This document shows positions 9,049-17,062 of a stretch of 64,000 bases of DNA, piece after piece; the stretch's first letter is position 1, and every line of letters starts with the position of its first letter. Made by a program: the position numbers and the translations under genes. Source of the DNA: UBA9145 sp963665315 (GTDB lineage Bacteria > Pseudomonadota > Gammaproteobacteria > Pseudomonadales > Pseudohongiellaceae); assembly GCA_963665315.1 (NCBI GenBank), contig OY762274.1:3224001-3288000 (forward strand), in the 5' to 3' direction. Under the pieces are notes generated by a model that ran no database searches, was not told where the DNA came from, and was given only the letters and a program-made list of their open reading frames with translations.

Positions 9049-9064
9049 AGCGACCGCTCCACGT
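9048..9064. repeat. Right outer direct repeat of composite IS element
   Basis: AAGCGACCGCTCCACGT here matches 4271-4287 exactly. It begins at the last base of the right IS end, so the true duplicated length may be 16 or 17. Removing everything from one repeat to the other restores a plausible uninterrupted spacer between the symporter and the amidase genes. Confidence 0.75.
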
Positions 9065-9126
9065 TGACCTTGCCGAACAGACATGCACAATTATTGTCCC
9101 CGCAAGGGCGCCGACAGAAATGAGGC

Positions 9127-9987
9127 ATGGGGCTGATGAAAATTGTGCTATTACTGGTCTTGCCGTTTTTGCTCCCGGCCTGTTCGAGCGTTGTCTTTAT
9201 CGAATCGACCAACCAGAACAGCCGCGTGGACTATGTGGTGATTCACGCCACTTCGGAAAATTTCGCCGAATCCGTCAGATTGCTCACCACGCGGACGGAG
9301 AATCCGGTCAGTTCGCACTATCTGATTCCCGCGGAAAACGACCCGACCTACGATCGCAGCCGGCTGCGCTTGCACCAGTTCGTCGGCGAAGAGCAAAGGG
9401 CCTGGCACGCGGGCCGCAGCTACTGGGCGGGAGAAACGGCGCTCAACGACCGCTCGATCGGTATCGAAATCGTCAACGAATTCGATTGTGTGACTGCACC
9501 GGACGCGACTCCGGACAGCGGGCTGGAAGCCCTGACATGCGAATTTCTGCCTTTCAACGAGGCGCAGATCGAGATGACGATCGAGTTGCTCAAGGATATT
9601 CAGCAACGCTACCCCGGCATCAATCCGCTCGACTTCGTCGCCCACTCCGATATCGCCATCATGCGCCGGTCGGACCCGGGTCCGCTGTTTCCCTGGCGGC
9701 GGCTGTACGAGGCAGGCATCGGCGCCTGGTACGACGAGGAAACCCGGTCGCGTTACCAGTCGCAATTCGAAATCGAGCCTCCGACCGCCGAAAGACTTCA
9801 GGCCGCATTACTCAGGCTCGGTTACCAGGTTGAACTGACGGGCGAGATGGACAACCAGACTCGCTTTGCGGTCCGTGCAATGCAATTGCGGTTCCGCCCC
9901 GCCGATTATTCCGGCGAACCGGATGCCGAAACCCTGGCGATCCTCTGGAGCCTGCTTGAGAAATACCGCCGGGGAGACCCGCCCTGA
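9127..9987 (+). CDS. amiD: N-acetylmuramoyl-L-alanine amidase, AmiD-type outer-membrane lipoprotein
   Basis: This 286-residue protein carries a lipoprotein signal with the lipobox LLPAC (Cys19) and Ser at +2, which predicts sorting to the outer membrane. The Amidase_2 domain spans about residues 33-200. Its zinc ligands are H40 (VVIHATS), H173 (VAHSDIA) and D183 (RSDPGPLFPW). A C-terminal peptidoglycan-binding domain covers about 210-280 (FRPADYSGEPDAETLAILW). Order, length and motifs match E. coli AmiD, which cleaves the bond between MurNAc and L-Ala in murein and anhydro-muropeptides during recycling. A second ATG three codons downstream is an alternative start. It lies just right of the composite IS element. 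Confidence 0.9.
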   Translation: MGLMKIVLLLVLPFLLPACSSVVFIESTNQNSRVDYVVIHATSENFAESVRLLTTRTENPVSSHYLIPAENDPTYDRSRLRLHQFVGEEQRAWHAGRSYWAGETALNDRSIGIEIVNEFDCVTAPDATPDSGLEALTCEFLPFNEAQIEMTIELLKDIQQRYPGINPLDFVAHSDIAIMRRSDPGPLFPWRRLYEAGIGAWYDEETRSRYQSQFEIEPPTAERLQAALLRLGYQVELTGEMDNQTRFAVRAMQLRFRPADYSGEPDAETLAILWSLLEKYRRGDPP

Positions 9988-10033
9988 TTGCTTTTACCAG
10001 TGTATCTGTAGTATCAATTGGTAGTTAGTTTCC

Positions 10034-10057
10034 GGAATTTCCGCGCCCGGAAATTCC
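10034..10057 (+). promoter_or_regulatory. Perfect inverted repeat upstream of the amine dehydrogenase operon
   Basis: GGAATTTCCG and CGGAAATTCC form a 10-bp perfect stem around a 4-base loop, 54 bases before the mauB-like start. No T run follows, so it is not an intrinsic terminator for the amidase gene. An operator or a leader hairpin for the amine dehydrogenase operon is the likely role; this is inference from position. Confidence 0.45.
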
Positions 10058-10111
10058 ACTAGCGGAAAGCGCTGCCGTCGAGGGCGCACATATCTTCAAG
10101 GGGGAGCAACT

Positions 10112-11200
10112 ATGCGGCTCATAATTTTCGTGGCCAGTCTGGTTTTCGTTTCCGGCGCCTTCGCCCAGGTTCTGCCGGAAGAGATCAGCATGGAAACCAT
10201 GCCGGATCACGGGACGAACTGGTTCATCATCAAGTCCGGCAATGGCGCCCGCATTTTCAGCGCCGAGACCGGCGAAATGTTCGGCACGATTTCGCTTTCC
10301 AATCGCACGCCGGCGGTCGCCCCCTATCTGCCGCGAGGCGAGTTTTACGCCGCGGAATCCTATTATTCGCGTAATGTGCATGGCGACCGCACCGACATCG
10401 TGGCGATCTATGACTATGCCAACCTGAGTCCGGTCGCCGAGATCGAGATTCCCAATCACATGGCGCGGTTGGGAGTGCGCAATCACCTCGGCCTGCTCGG
10501 CAACGGGCGCCATCTGGCGGTTCTCAACATGAATCCAGGCTATTCGGTGAGCATTGTCGATGTGGCCGACCGCGAATTTGTCTACGAGATGTCCACGCCT
10601 GGCTGCGCGATCATCATGCCGGTGGCGGACAACGACTTTCTGCTGGTTTGCGGAGACGGCACCTTGCAACTCAGCCAACTCGACATCAGCGGTTTCGAGG
10701 AAAACCGCGTCCGCTCGGATGTGTTCTTCAACGTCCAGGAAGACGCGGTCTTTGACCGCACGGCCCGAACCGCCGATGGCTGGCTGTTGATCACACACGC
10801 CGGGGTCATCTTCGAAGTCAGCACGGACGGCGATGAAATCAACGTCAGCGAAGGCTGGAGCATCGTCGGCGAAGACGAATCCGGCTGGCGGCCCGGCGGC
10901 TTTGAATTCCTCGACGTGCATCGCGATTCCGGATTGCTGTACGTGGCCATGCATGAAGGTCCGGTGGACACCCATCACGATCCGGGAGATGAAATCTGGG
11001 TAATCGATCTGGCCAGCCAGCGCCGGGCGCACCGGCTGGAACTCGAAGACCCCGCTGACCATCTGACGGTTACGCAGGAAACTTCGCCGAAGTTGATCGT
11101 CGGCGCCAGTTCCGGAAGCACCGAGATCTTCGATGCAATGACATTCAGACACGAGCGCACGATCGACGCCCCCGGCGCTTCCATGTACGAGGACTTCTGA
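10112..11200 (+). CDS. mauB: Amine dehydrogenase heavy (alpha) chain, MauB/AauB family
   Basis: The 362-residue product has a Sec signal (cleavage near AFA-QV) and repeated beta-propeller strands, as in the large subunit of quinoprotein amine dehydrogenases. The assignment rests on the four following genes, which are the diagnostic mauE, mauD, light chain and cytochrome c. In the periplasmic alpha2-beta2 enzyme the heavy chain scaffolds the light chain that holds the tryptophan tryptophylquinone (TTQ) cofactor. It is a little shorter than characterised chains. Whether the enzyme prefers methylamine or aromatic amines (AauB) cannot be told. GGGGG stands before the ATG, and only three bases separate the stop from mauE. 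Confidence 0.82.
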   Translation: MRLIIFVASLVFVSGAFAQVLPEEISMETMPDHGTNWFIIKSGNGARIFSAETGEMFGTISLSNRTPAVAPYLPRGEFYAAESYYSRNVHGDRTDIVAIYDYANLSPVAEIEIPNHMARLGVRNHLGLLGNGRHLAVLNMNPGYSVSIVDVADREFVYEMSTPGCAIIMPVADNDFLLVCGDGTLQLSQLDISGFEENRVRSDVFFNVQEDAVFDRTARTADGWLLITHAGVIFEVSTDGDEINVSEGWSIVGEDESGWRPGGFEFLDVHRDSGLLYVAMHEGPVDTHHDPGDEIWVIDLASQRRAHRLELEDPADHLTVTQETSPKLIVGASSGSTEIFDAMTFRHERTIDAPGASMYEDF

Positions 11201-11203
11201 TTC

Positions 11204-11770
11204 ATGCTCGATCCGCTCTACATCAAGTTGCTGTCGCTGGCGTTCGCGCTGCTGCTGGCAGCGGCCGCCTGGCACAAACTAAGTGATCGGGTCCGCTTTC
11301 GCGGCATATTGGCGGCATACCAATTGCTGCCTGAAGCGCTGGCAACTCCGGCGGCCTGGCTGTTCGCCATACTTGAAGCCTGCCTGGCCATCGCCTGGGC
11401 GCTGGGCTGGAATCTTTCGATGACCGCGCCCGCAACCGCCGCCCTGCTTGGAATTTATACGCTGGCGATCGGTTTGAATCTGTTGCGGGGTCGCACTTTT
11501 ATCGACTGCGGCTGCGGTTTCGGCGCTGCCGGCGGAAGCGGCCAGCAATTGAGCAACCGCCTTCTGTTGCGCAACGCGTTGCTGATCGCCGCGGCGCTCA
11601 CGGCTGCGCTGCCGCCCACGGCCCGCGAGCTGCTGTTGATCGATTACGCGGGTCTGGCCGGCGCCTGTCTCGTGCTGGCCCTGATATACGCCGGAAGCAA
11701 CCAGTTGCTGCTGAACGCACAATCGATCGATTCCTGGCGCAAGCCGGCGGCGGGGAGCAACCCGACATGA
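11204..11770 (+). CDS. mauE: MauE, membrane protein for amine dehydrogenase maturation
   Basis: This 188-residue DoxX/MauE-type protein has four or five predicted membrane helices. C102 and C104 in FIDCGCGFG sit after the third hydrophobic segment. In methylotrophs MauE is needed with MauD to form the six disulfides of the light chain in the periplasm. It begins three bases after mauB and its TGA overlaps the mauD ATG (ATGA), showing translational coupling. Family assignment is strong because of order and the Cys-rich motif. Confidence 0.87.
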   Translation: MLDPLYIKLLSLAFALLLAAAAWHKLSDRVRFRGILAAYQLLPEALATPAAWLFAILEACLAIAWALGWNLSMTAPATAALLGIYTLAIGLNLLRGRTFIDCGCGFGAAGGSGQQLSNRLLLRNALLIAAALTAALPPTARELLLIDYAGLAGACLVLALIYAGSNQLLLNAQSIDSWRKPAAGSNPT

Positions 11771-12444
11771 CCCAGGCGCTGCTCGCCTCAAACGTCGTCC
11801 TTTGGGTGCTGGTCATCGGCCTTTCCCTGCTCGTCCTCGCCCTTGCCCGCCAGGTCGGTGTATTGCACGAGCGCGTGGCGCCCGCCGGCGCCCTGCTGCC
11901 TACCAACGGGCCGAAGGTCGGCGAACTCACTACGGCAATGGAAATCACTGCGCTCGACGGCAAGAGCGTCGCAATCGGCGGCGAAAAACCGGACCCCGGC
12001 GCCATGCTGGTGCTGTTCATCTCGCCGACCTGTCCGGTCTGCAAATCTCTCGTGCCAACGGCAAAGTCGCTGGTGAATTCCGAACAGGGCCGCCTCGCGC
12101 TCGTCTTCGCCAGCGACGGCGCGGAAAGCGAACAGCAATTGCAGCAGCACAGGGCCTATGTGAAGGACCTGCGCATCACCGATTACCCCTACGTCATTTC
12201 AATGCAACTCGGAATGACCTACCAGGTCAGCAAGCTGCCCTTCGCGCTGCTGATCGGCAACGACGGAATTCTCAAGAGCAAGGGGCTCGTGAATTCCCGG
12301 GAACACCTGGAAAGTCTGCTGGAATCCATGGAGTCGGGAGTCGCCAGCATTCAGGAATTCGTGGCGCGCCAGGCGCCCCATAAGCAGGAAGATCAGGAAG
12401 ATCAAGACGAATACAAGTCCTCCGCCTTGGAACAGACATCATGA
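11767..12444 (+). CDS. mauD: MauD, membrane-anchored thioredoxin-like maturation protein
   Basis: This 225-residue protein starts with a membrane anchor (residues 8-27), followed by a periplasmic thioredoxin fold with the active site C89-P-V-C92 in FISPTCPVCKSLVP. MauD acts with MauE in disulfide formation in the amine dehydrogenase light chain. A charged, low-complexity tail rich in Glu, Asp and Gln follows from about residue 205. It overlaps both neighbours by 4 bases (ATGA), which fits tight coupling mauB-E-D-A. Confidence 0.9.
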   Translation: MTQALLASNVVLWVLVIGLSLLVLALARQVGVLHERVAPAGALLPTNGPKVGELTTAMEITALDGKSVAIGGEKPDPGAMLVLFISPTCPVCKSLVPTAKSLVNSEQGRLALVFASDGAESEQQLQQHRAYVKDLRITDYPYVISMQLGMTYQVSKLPFALLIGNDGILKSKGLVNSREHLESLLESMESGVASIQEFVARQAPHKQEDQEDQDEYKSSALEQTS

Positions 12445-12980
12445 ACGCAAATCGGATTATGGATCGCGGCTGGTACTGGGTAGACGAACATGCCCGCCGC
12501 ACTTCGCTGGCGCTGGCTCGACGCCTTTCACGCCGCAACTTTCTTTCCCGGCTGGGTCTGTTTCTGACGGGCGCGGCGGCATTGCCGCTCCTGCCGGTGG
12601 CCCGCGCCTTCGCCCAGGAAACGACCCTGCGCGAAGTCGGCGACCCGCAATCCTGCGAATACTGGCGCTATTGCGCATTGAGCGGCCAGTTGTGCAGTTG
12701 CTGCGGGGGCAGCCATCGCACCTGTCCGCCGGGAGCGGAACCTTCACCGATCACCTGGGTCGGAACCTGCCGCAATCCGCTCGACGATCGGGAATACCTG
12801 ATCTCCTACAACGATTGCTGCGGCAAGGCGGCCTGCGGTCGTTGCGGCTGCCACAACACCGAAGGCGACAAGCCGGTGTATTTCAACAGCAACAGCAGCA
12901 CGGTACTGTGGTGTTTCGGCGTCGAACACACCAGTTATCATTGCACCGTGGCGCTGGTGCTCGGAGACGCCAGTCAATAA
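12441..12980 (+). CDS. mauA: Amine dehydrogenase light (beta) chain with TTQ cofactor, MauA/AauA family
   Basis: The 179-residue precursor has a twin-arginine signal (SRRNFLSRLG at 30-39), ending near AFA-QE. The mature part has 14 cysteines, close to the 12 that form six disulfides in known light chains. The two tryptophans that fuse into tryptophan tryptophylquinone are conserved: W106 in ITWVGTC and W157 in VLWCFG. The Asp of NDCC (D125), needed for TTQ formation and catalysis, is also present. The enzyme deaminates primary amines in the periplasm and passes electrons to a copper protein or cytochrome. No mauG or mauF is seen nearby, so the oxidation of the tryptophans must rely on genes elsewhere or another route. 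Confidence 0.93.
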   Translation: MNANRIMDRGWYWVDEHARRTSLALARRLSRRNFLSRLGLFLTGAAALPLLPVARAFAQETTLREVGDPQSCEYWRYCALSGQLCSCCGGSHRTCPPGAEPSPITWVGTCRNPLDDREYLISYNDCCGKAACGRCGCHNTEGDKPVYFNSNSSTVLWCFGVEHTSYHCTVALVLGDASQ

Positions 12981-13001
12981 CGCCGGAGATCCACGAAAGA
13001 T

Positions 13002-13409
13002 ATGAGAGTTTTTCCCGCAGCCCTGCTCTTGATTGCCCTGCTCGCCGGTAACGCGGCGCTCGGCGCGAGCCCGCGCACGAATTATCTGCTCTATTGCAGC
13101 GGCTGCCACCTGCCATCGGGCATCGGCAACCCTCCCAATGTGCCAACCTTGCACGATGAACTGGGACGCATGATGGTAGTCGAGGAAATGCGCCCCTACC
13201 TGGTCAAGGTGCCTGGCTCGTCACAGACCCCCCTGACCGACGCCGAACTGGCGGCCGTGGTGAACTGGGTACTCGTGGAATTCAACGCCGACACCTTGCC
13301 CGAGGACTTCCAGCCGATCTCGGCCGAGGAAGTGACCGCCTCCCGCGACACCATCCTCGCCGACCCCTTGAAATACCGCATCCAGTACTGGAAGGACTAC
13401 GACATGTAG
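13002..13409 (+). CDS. Periplasmic monohaem cytochrome c, amine dehydrogenase electron acceptor candidate
   Basis: The 135-residue product has a Sec signal (about 22 residues) and one haem site C32-S-G-C35-H36. M57 or M58 in LGRMMVV is the probable sixth ligand. It lies 21 bases after the light chain on the same strand. The place occupied by amicyanin or azurin genes in other clusters is taken here by this cytochrome, so it may be the first electron acceptor. Its stop codon TAG is embedded in a palindromic repeat (13406-13430), so the mRNA ends in a stable hairpin. Confidence 0.85.
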   Translation: MRVFPAALLLIALLAGNAALGASPRTNYLLYCSGCHLPSGIGNPPNVPTLHDELGRMMVVEEMRPYLVKVPGSSQTPLTDAELAAVVNWVLVEFNADTLPEDFQPISAEEVTASRDTILADPLKYRIQYWKDYDM

Positions 13410-13430
13410 GGGCGAGGCATGCCTCGCCCG
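13406..13430. repeat. Palindromic intergenic repeat (REP-like), copy 1
   Basis: GTAG followed by the perfect 20-base palindrome GGGCGAGGCATGCCTCGCCC. The cytochrome stop codon overlaps its first bases. This is one of 13 copies in the window. Confidence 0.85.
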
Positions 13431-13511
13431 CAACAGGCCCGCGGCGCCCGGGACTACTCCAGCCCCAACACTTTCCGTAATCCGGCTATGGATCCCTTCT
13501 TGGTTGAGGCC

Positions 13512-13832
13512 TTAAGCGGTTTCAGCGTCAGGATGCCGACTGGCGGCCCACAGATAGGCGGGCAGGGCGCAACTGAGGCCGATGATCAGGTTAATTATGA
13601 TGAACGGCCACGGCGCCGGGCCGTCCGGGCGGCGCGAGAGCATGTAGATCCAGAACACCAGCGAGGAAATCAGCAGGTCGGCGACGAAGGCTGTCGCAAC
13701 TTCGTTAGCAGTCGCGGCGGCAAGGAACGCTGACAGATCAATCGGGTTTCCGGCAAAGTGCCCGATTACGTAATACCAGGGAGCCACAGCGCCGACGATG
13801 GCCAGCAGCAGCCAGATGTTTCTCAGGTTCAT
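13512..13832 (-). CDS. DUF2834 family small membrane protein
   Basis: This 106-residue protein has three hydrophobic helices and the pattern FVADLLISSLVFWIYM plus GLSCALPAYLW, typical of DUF2834. Family members are small integral membrane proteins of unknown function, sometimes found near terpenoid or stress genes. It stands alone, convergent with the amine dehydrogenase operon and divergent from the lipoprotein gene at 14054. No specific role is suggested by context. Confidence 0.72.
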   Translation of the reverse strand: MNLRNIWLLLAIVGAVAPWYYVIGHFAGNPIDLSAFLAAATANEVATAFVADLLISSLVFWIYMLSRRPDGPAPWPFIIINLIIGLSCALPAYLWAASRHPDAETA

Positions 13833-13984
13833 TTCGTACTCCTCGCAATTTTCGTGCGTTTCGTGATCGGCGTCAGTCTATCAAGCACCTGAATGACGGA
13901 TGTTTGTACATGGCATATGTAGCCTGAACAAAATTGTACCGTACGTGGTTATTCTGGCTCTGACTGCTTAGAACTTAAGCAAAT

Positions 13985-14000
13985 TATCACGCTCGTGATA
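13985..14000. promoter_or_regulatory. Inverted repeat in AT-rich promoter region of the 14054 lipoprotein gene
   Basis: TATCACG-CT-CGTGATA is a perfect 7-bp inverted repeat with 2-base spacing in an unusually AT-rich stretch. It is followed by TGATATACAAT, which resembles an extended -10 element. It could be an operator overlapping a promoter. The assignment is by appearance only. Confidence 0.4.
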
Positions 14001-14053
14001 TTTATTGTGATATACAATTCCGTTGAACTCAGTGCAACAAGGGAGTACACACG

Positions 14054-14452
14054 ATGAATGTATCGACTGGCCGCATAGTGGCCGTTTCCTGTGCTTCGCT
14101 GTTGCTGGCCGCCTGTGGCGCGTCCGAGGAATACCAGGCGCGGCTGGCAGAGGTTCAGAGCACGATTCCCATCTGTACTTCCGACGCCGAATGCGCGGCA
14201 AAATGGAGCGCGGCTCGGGACTGGGTGGTCGCGAATGCGGACTTTACCTTGCGCACTGATAGCGACACTCGCATCGACACCTTGAACGCCGACAGCACTC
14301 GCAGCGGCACCGCTATCCAGGTCGACCGCGTCGAGGGCCAGAACGGCGAGTACCAAATCATCGTCGACGTTGAATGCTTCGCGGCCTTCGGCTGCCCCAG
14401 CGAACTCGACATGAGGCTCGATTTCAATCAAACGATCAATGCAGTCCAGTAA
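14054..14452 (+). CDS. Small lipoprotein of unknown function
   Basis: The 132-residue product has a lipoprotein signal with lipobox LLAAC (Cys21). The mature part has four cysteines (TIPICTSDAECAAKW and VECFAAFGCPSE), likely forming two disulfides in the periplasm. The middle resembles a small single-domain beta-rich fold. I do not recognise a family. GGGAG precedes the ATG by about ten bases. The upstream region is AT-rich with an inverted repeat, suggesting its own regulated promoter. Confidence 0.7.
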   Translation: MNVSTGRIVAVSCASLLLAACGASEEYQARLAEVQSTIPICTSDAECAAKWSAARDWVVANADFTLRTDSDTRIDTLNADSTRSGTAIQVDRVEGQNGEYQIIVDVECFAAFGCPSELDMRLDFNQTINAVQ

Positions 14453-14471
14453 ATTCTGGCCGGGAAGCCGA

Positions 14472-15245
14472 GTGAATCCTTACACGCGAAACTTATTGCT
14501 GTCGGCGCTGTGCCTGCTGGCCTCCGGTTCTCTGGCGCAGGATGAAGAATGGATCAGCCTGTTTAACGGACGCGATCTCGATGGCTGGACGCCGAAATTC
14601 ACCGGCTTCCCGGCCGGGGTCAATCATCTCGACACTTTCACTGTCGAAGACGGATTGCTGACAGTCACATACGATAACTGGACCGACTTTCAACGCGAAT
14701 TCGGCCACCTCTTTCACGAACGGTCGTTTTCCCATTACCTGTTGCGGGTGGAATACCGCTTCGTCGGCGAGCAGGTGATCAACGGGCCGGACTGGGCCTT
14801 CCGCAACAACGGCATGATGTTGCACAGCCAGACACCCGAATCGATGACGCTCGATCAGGAATTTCCTGCCTCGATCGAAGTGCAATTGCTCGGCGGCAAC
14901 GGCAGCGACGAGCGCACAACCGCCAACATCTGCACCCCCGGCACCCACTTTCGCCTGGAAAGTGAGCTGATTACCGAGCATTGCACCAATTCAAGCTCGG
15001 CCACTTTTCACGGCGACCAGTGGGTAACGCTGGAAGTGGAAATGCGCGGCGACGAACTGATCCGTCACACGGTAAACGGCGAGGTAGTTTTCGAATACTC
15101 AGGAACGCAACTCGACGACACCGACCCGGACGGCCGCCGCCTGCTCGACGCCGGCGCCCCACTCGCGCTGAGCGAAGGACTCATCGCCATCCAGGCTGAA
15201 AGCCACCCCACCCAGTTCCGCCGCATCGACGTCCTGCCTCTGTGA
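14472..15245 (+). CDS. DUF1080 protein (3-keto-disaccharide hydrolase family)
   Basis: This 257-residue protein has a Sec signal (NPYTRNLLLSALCLLASGSLAQ, split here by the GTG start) and the DUF1080 jelly-roll. It begins with the signature WISLFNGRDLDGWTPK and includes FRNNGMMLHSQ, PASIEVQLLGG and the C-terminal GLIAIQAESHPTQFRRIDV. DUF1080 proteins are known to hydrolyse 3-keto-glycosides, and that fits the GMC dehydrogenase cluster on the opposite strand. I prefer the GTG at 14472, which has GGGAAG upstream and gives a normal signal peptide. The ATG at 14439 would overlap the lipoprotein gene by 14 bases. A palindromic repeat follows the stop at once. Confidence 0.83.
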   Translation: MNPYTRNLLLSALCLLASGSLAQDEEWISLFNGRDLDGWTPKFTGFPAGVNHLDTFTVEDGLLTVTYDNWTDFQREFGHLFHERSFSHYLLRVEYRFVGEQVINGPDWAFRNNGMMLHSQTPESMTLDQEFPASIEVQLLGGNGSDERTTANICTPGTHFRLESELITEHCTNSSSATFHGDQWVTLEVEMRGDELIRHTVNGEVVFEYSGTQLDDTDPDGRRLLDAGAPLALSEGLIAIQAESHPTQFRRIDVLPL

Positions 15246-15343
15246 GGGCGACGCATGCGTCGCCCCTACCGTATGGTTCGGATTCCCGGACGGCCTCAGC
15301 CGCATGGCCAATCCGCCTGTAGGGGCGAGGCATGCCTCGCCCG
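15246..15343. repeat. Palindromic repeat pair (copies 2 and 3)
   Basis: Copy 2 (15246-15269) has the variant core GGGCGACGCATGCGTCGCCC followed by CTAC. Copy 3 (15319-15343) has GTAG then GGGCGAGGCATGCCTCGCCC. They are in opposite orientation, 50 bases apart, between the convergent DUF1080 and GMC genes, where they may act as a bidirectional mRNA end. Confidence 0.85.
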
Positions 15344-15353
15344 CAAACTATCC

Positions 15354-17060
15354 TCAGAGCGTTCCTTCCGCCAGCAGGTCGGCGGCATAGTTTGCCGCGC
15401 GGGCGCTGAAAGCCATGTAGGTCAGGGACGGGTTCTGGCATGCCGCCGAGGTCATGAAGGCGCCGTCTGTAATGAACAGGTTCGGCACGTCGTGGGCCTG
15501 GCACCAGCCGTTCAACACTGACTCTTCAGGATTCCGGCCCATGCGTGCGCTGCCCATTTCGTGGATGCGGTTGCCGGGGTTGGTGAGATTCACCGGCCCG
15601 GAGGAGATCTGCTCGCAGCCCGCGGCTTCCAGCATGGCGATGGCGTCCGTGCGCGCCTCTTCGAGCATGATTTCCTCATTGCGGCTGTAACGCACTTCGA
15701 ATACCGCAATCGGATTACCCCAGCGGTCGCGTCTGGATGGATGCAAGGTCACCCGGTTGTCGGGATTCGGCAATTGCTCGCCAAAAGCGCCAATGGATAT
15801 GCGCCAGGGGCCGGGGCGGCGGTGCGATTCCTTGAATTCGCGGCCGATGCCCGGAATCTGGCCATTGGCGTTTCCGAGCGGGCTGGCGCCGCCCTGGTAG
15901 CCGAAGCCACGCGAGAACGGCTTGTCGTTTTCGGTGACGTTGGCGTAGCGCGGAATGTAGATGCCGCCCGGCCGGCGACCGAATACCTTGCGGTCGTCGA
16001 AGCCGCGCATGATGCCGGCCGCGCCGGCGCCGCTGACATGGTCCATCAGATTGCGGCCGACCTGGTCGGAACCGTTGGCCAGCCCGTTGGGGAAGCTCTC
16101 CGAAGTCGATTGCAGCAATATCATCGCCGAGGCGATGGCGGAAGCGTTCAGGAACACGATCCTGCTGGTGTAGGTTCGGGCCTCGTTGGTTTCCGCGTCG
16201 ACTATGCGCACCCCGGAGACGCGATTGGTTTCGGGGTCGAACTCCAGCGATTGCACGATGGCGTTGTGCACCATGGTCAGATTGCCGGTGCGCTCCGCCG
16301 CCGGCAGGGTCGCGTTCAGCGAGGAGAAATAGGCCCGGAACACACAGCCGTGATGGCAGCGATTGCGCAGTTGGCAATTCGAGCGTCCAAGCGAGCGTTG
16401 CTCTTCGGTTGCGTCGGTGAGGTGGGCCACGCGCGCCGGAATCACATTGCGGCCGGGGAAGGCGGTTTCCACTCCACTCTTGAAGGCCTTTTCCGCTTCG
16501 GTCAATTCGAAGGCCGGCTGAAATACGCTGTCCGGCAACTGGCTCAGGCCTTCCTCACTGCCGGCGATGCCGACGAAGGTTTCCACTTTCTCATACCAGG
16601 GCGCGATGTCTTCGTATCGCACCGGCCAGTCGATGGCGACGCCTTCGCGCAGGTTTGCTTCGAAATCCTGCGGGCCCAGGCGATAGGTCTGGCGGCTCCA
16701 CATGATCGAACGGCCCGCGGTGTGATAACCGCGCAGCCATTCGTACCTCGTGCCCTCGGCTTCCTCATAGGGATGTTCGTCGTCCTTGACCCAGAAATCC
16801 TTGTTGGATTCCTTGAGTGCGTACGGGACGCCGGAGTATTGCCGGAAATAGTGCTGCTTGATCTCGTCCTGTGAAACATTGTCGAAATTCGGGGTTTCCC
16901 AGGGCGCCAACTGGTCGGAATAGTCCCGCTCGGGGACGATTTCCGGACCCCGCTCCAGCACCAGCACTCTCAAACCCCGCTCGCACAATTCCTTGGCGGA
17001 CATGCCGCCGCTCATGCCCGAGCCAACTACTATCGCATCGAATTCAGTCGCTTCAGCCAT
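15354..17060 (-). CDS. GMC-family FAD oxidoreductase (glucoside 3-dehydrogenase-like large subunit)
   Basis: This 568-residue flavoprotein has the FAD motif VVGSGMSGG (G13, G15, G18) at its N-terminus and the C-terminal GMC block with HEMGSARMG and QNPSLTYMAF. Two bases separate its start from the stop of a gluconate-2-dehydrogenase subunit 3 homologue. This pairing is the mark of membrane-linked sugar dehydrogenases such as glucoside 3-dehydrogenase. Neighbouring DUF1080 and TIM-barrel genes support oxidation of a sugar at C3. AAGGAG stands eight bases before the ATG. The large chain has no signal, so it would be exported with the Tat-signal partner. Oxidation at another carbon remains possible. 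Confidence 0.85.
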   Translation of the reverse strand: MAEATEFDAIVVGSGMSGGMSAKELCERGLRVLVLERGPEIVPERDYSDQLAPWETPNFDNVSQDEIKQHYFRQYSGVPYALKESNKDFWVKDDEHPYEEAEGTRYEWLRGYHTAGRSIMWSRQTYRLGPQDFEANLREGVAIDWPVRYEDIAPWYEKVETFVGIAGSEEGLSQLPDSVFQPAFELTEAEKAFKSGVETAFPGRNVIPARVAHLTDATEEQRSLGRSNCQLRNRCHHGCVFRAYFSSLNATLPAAERTGNLTMVHNAIVQSLEFDPETNRVSGVRIVDAETNEARTYTSRIVFLNASAIASAMILLQSTSESFPNGLANGSDQVGRNLMDHVSGAGAAGIMRGFDDRKVFGRRPGGIYIPRYANVTENDKPFSRGFGYQGGASPLGNANGQIPGIGREFKESHRRPGPWRISIGAFGEQLPNPDNRVTLHPSRRDRWGNPIAVFEVRYSRNEEIMLEEARTDAIAMLEAAGCEQISSGPVNLTNPGNRIHEMGSARMGRNPEESVLNGWCQAHDVPNLFITDGAFMTSAACQNPSLTYMAFSARAANYAADLLAEGTL

Positions 17061-17062
17061 GA

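Noticed and set aside
13406..13430. The palindromic repeats as intrinsic terminators
   Set aside because: No T run follows the stems, and several copies lie inside operons between genes that must be co-expressed.
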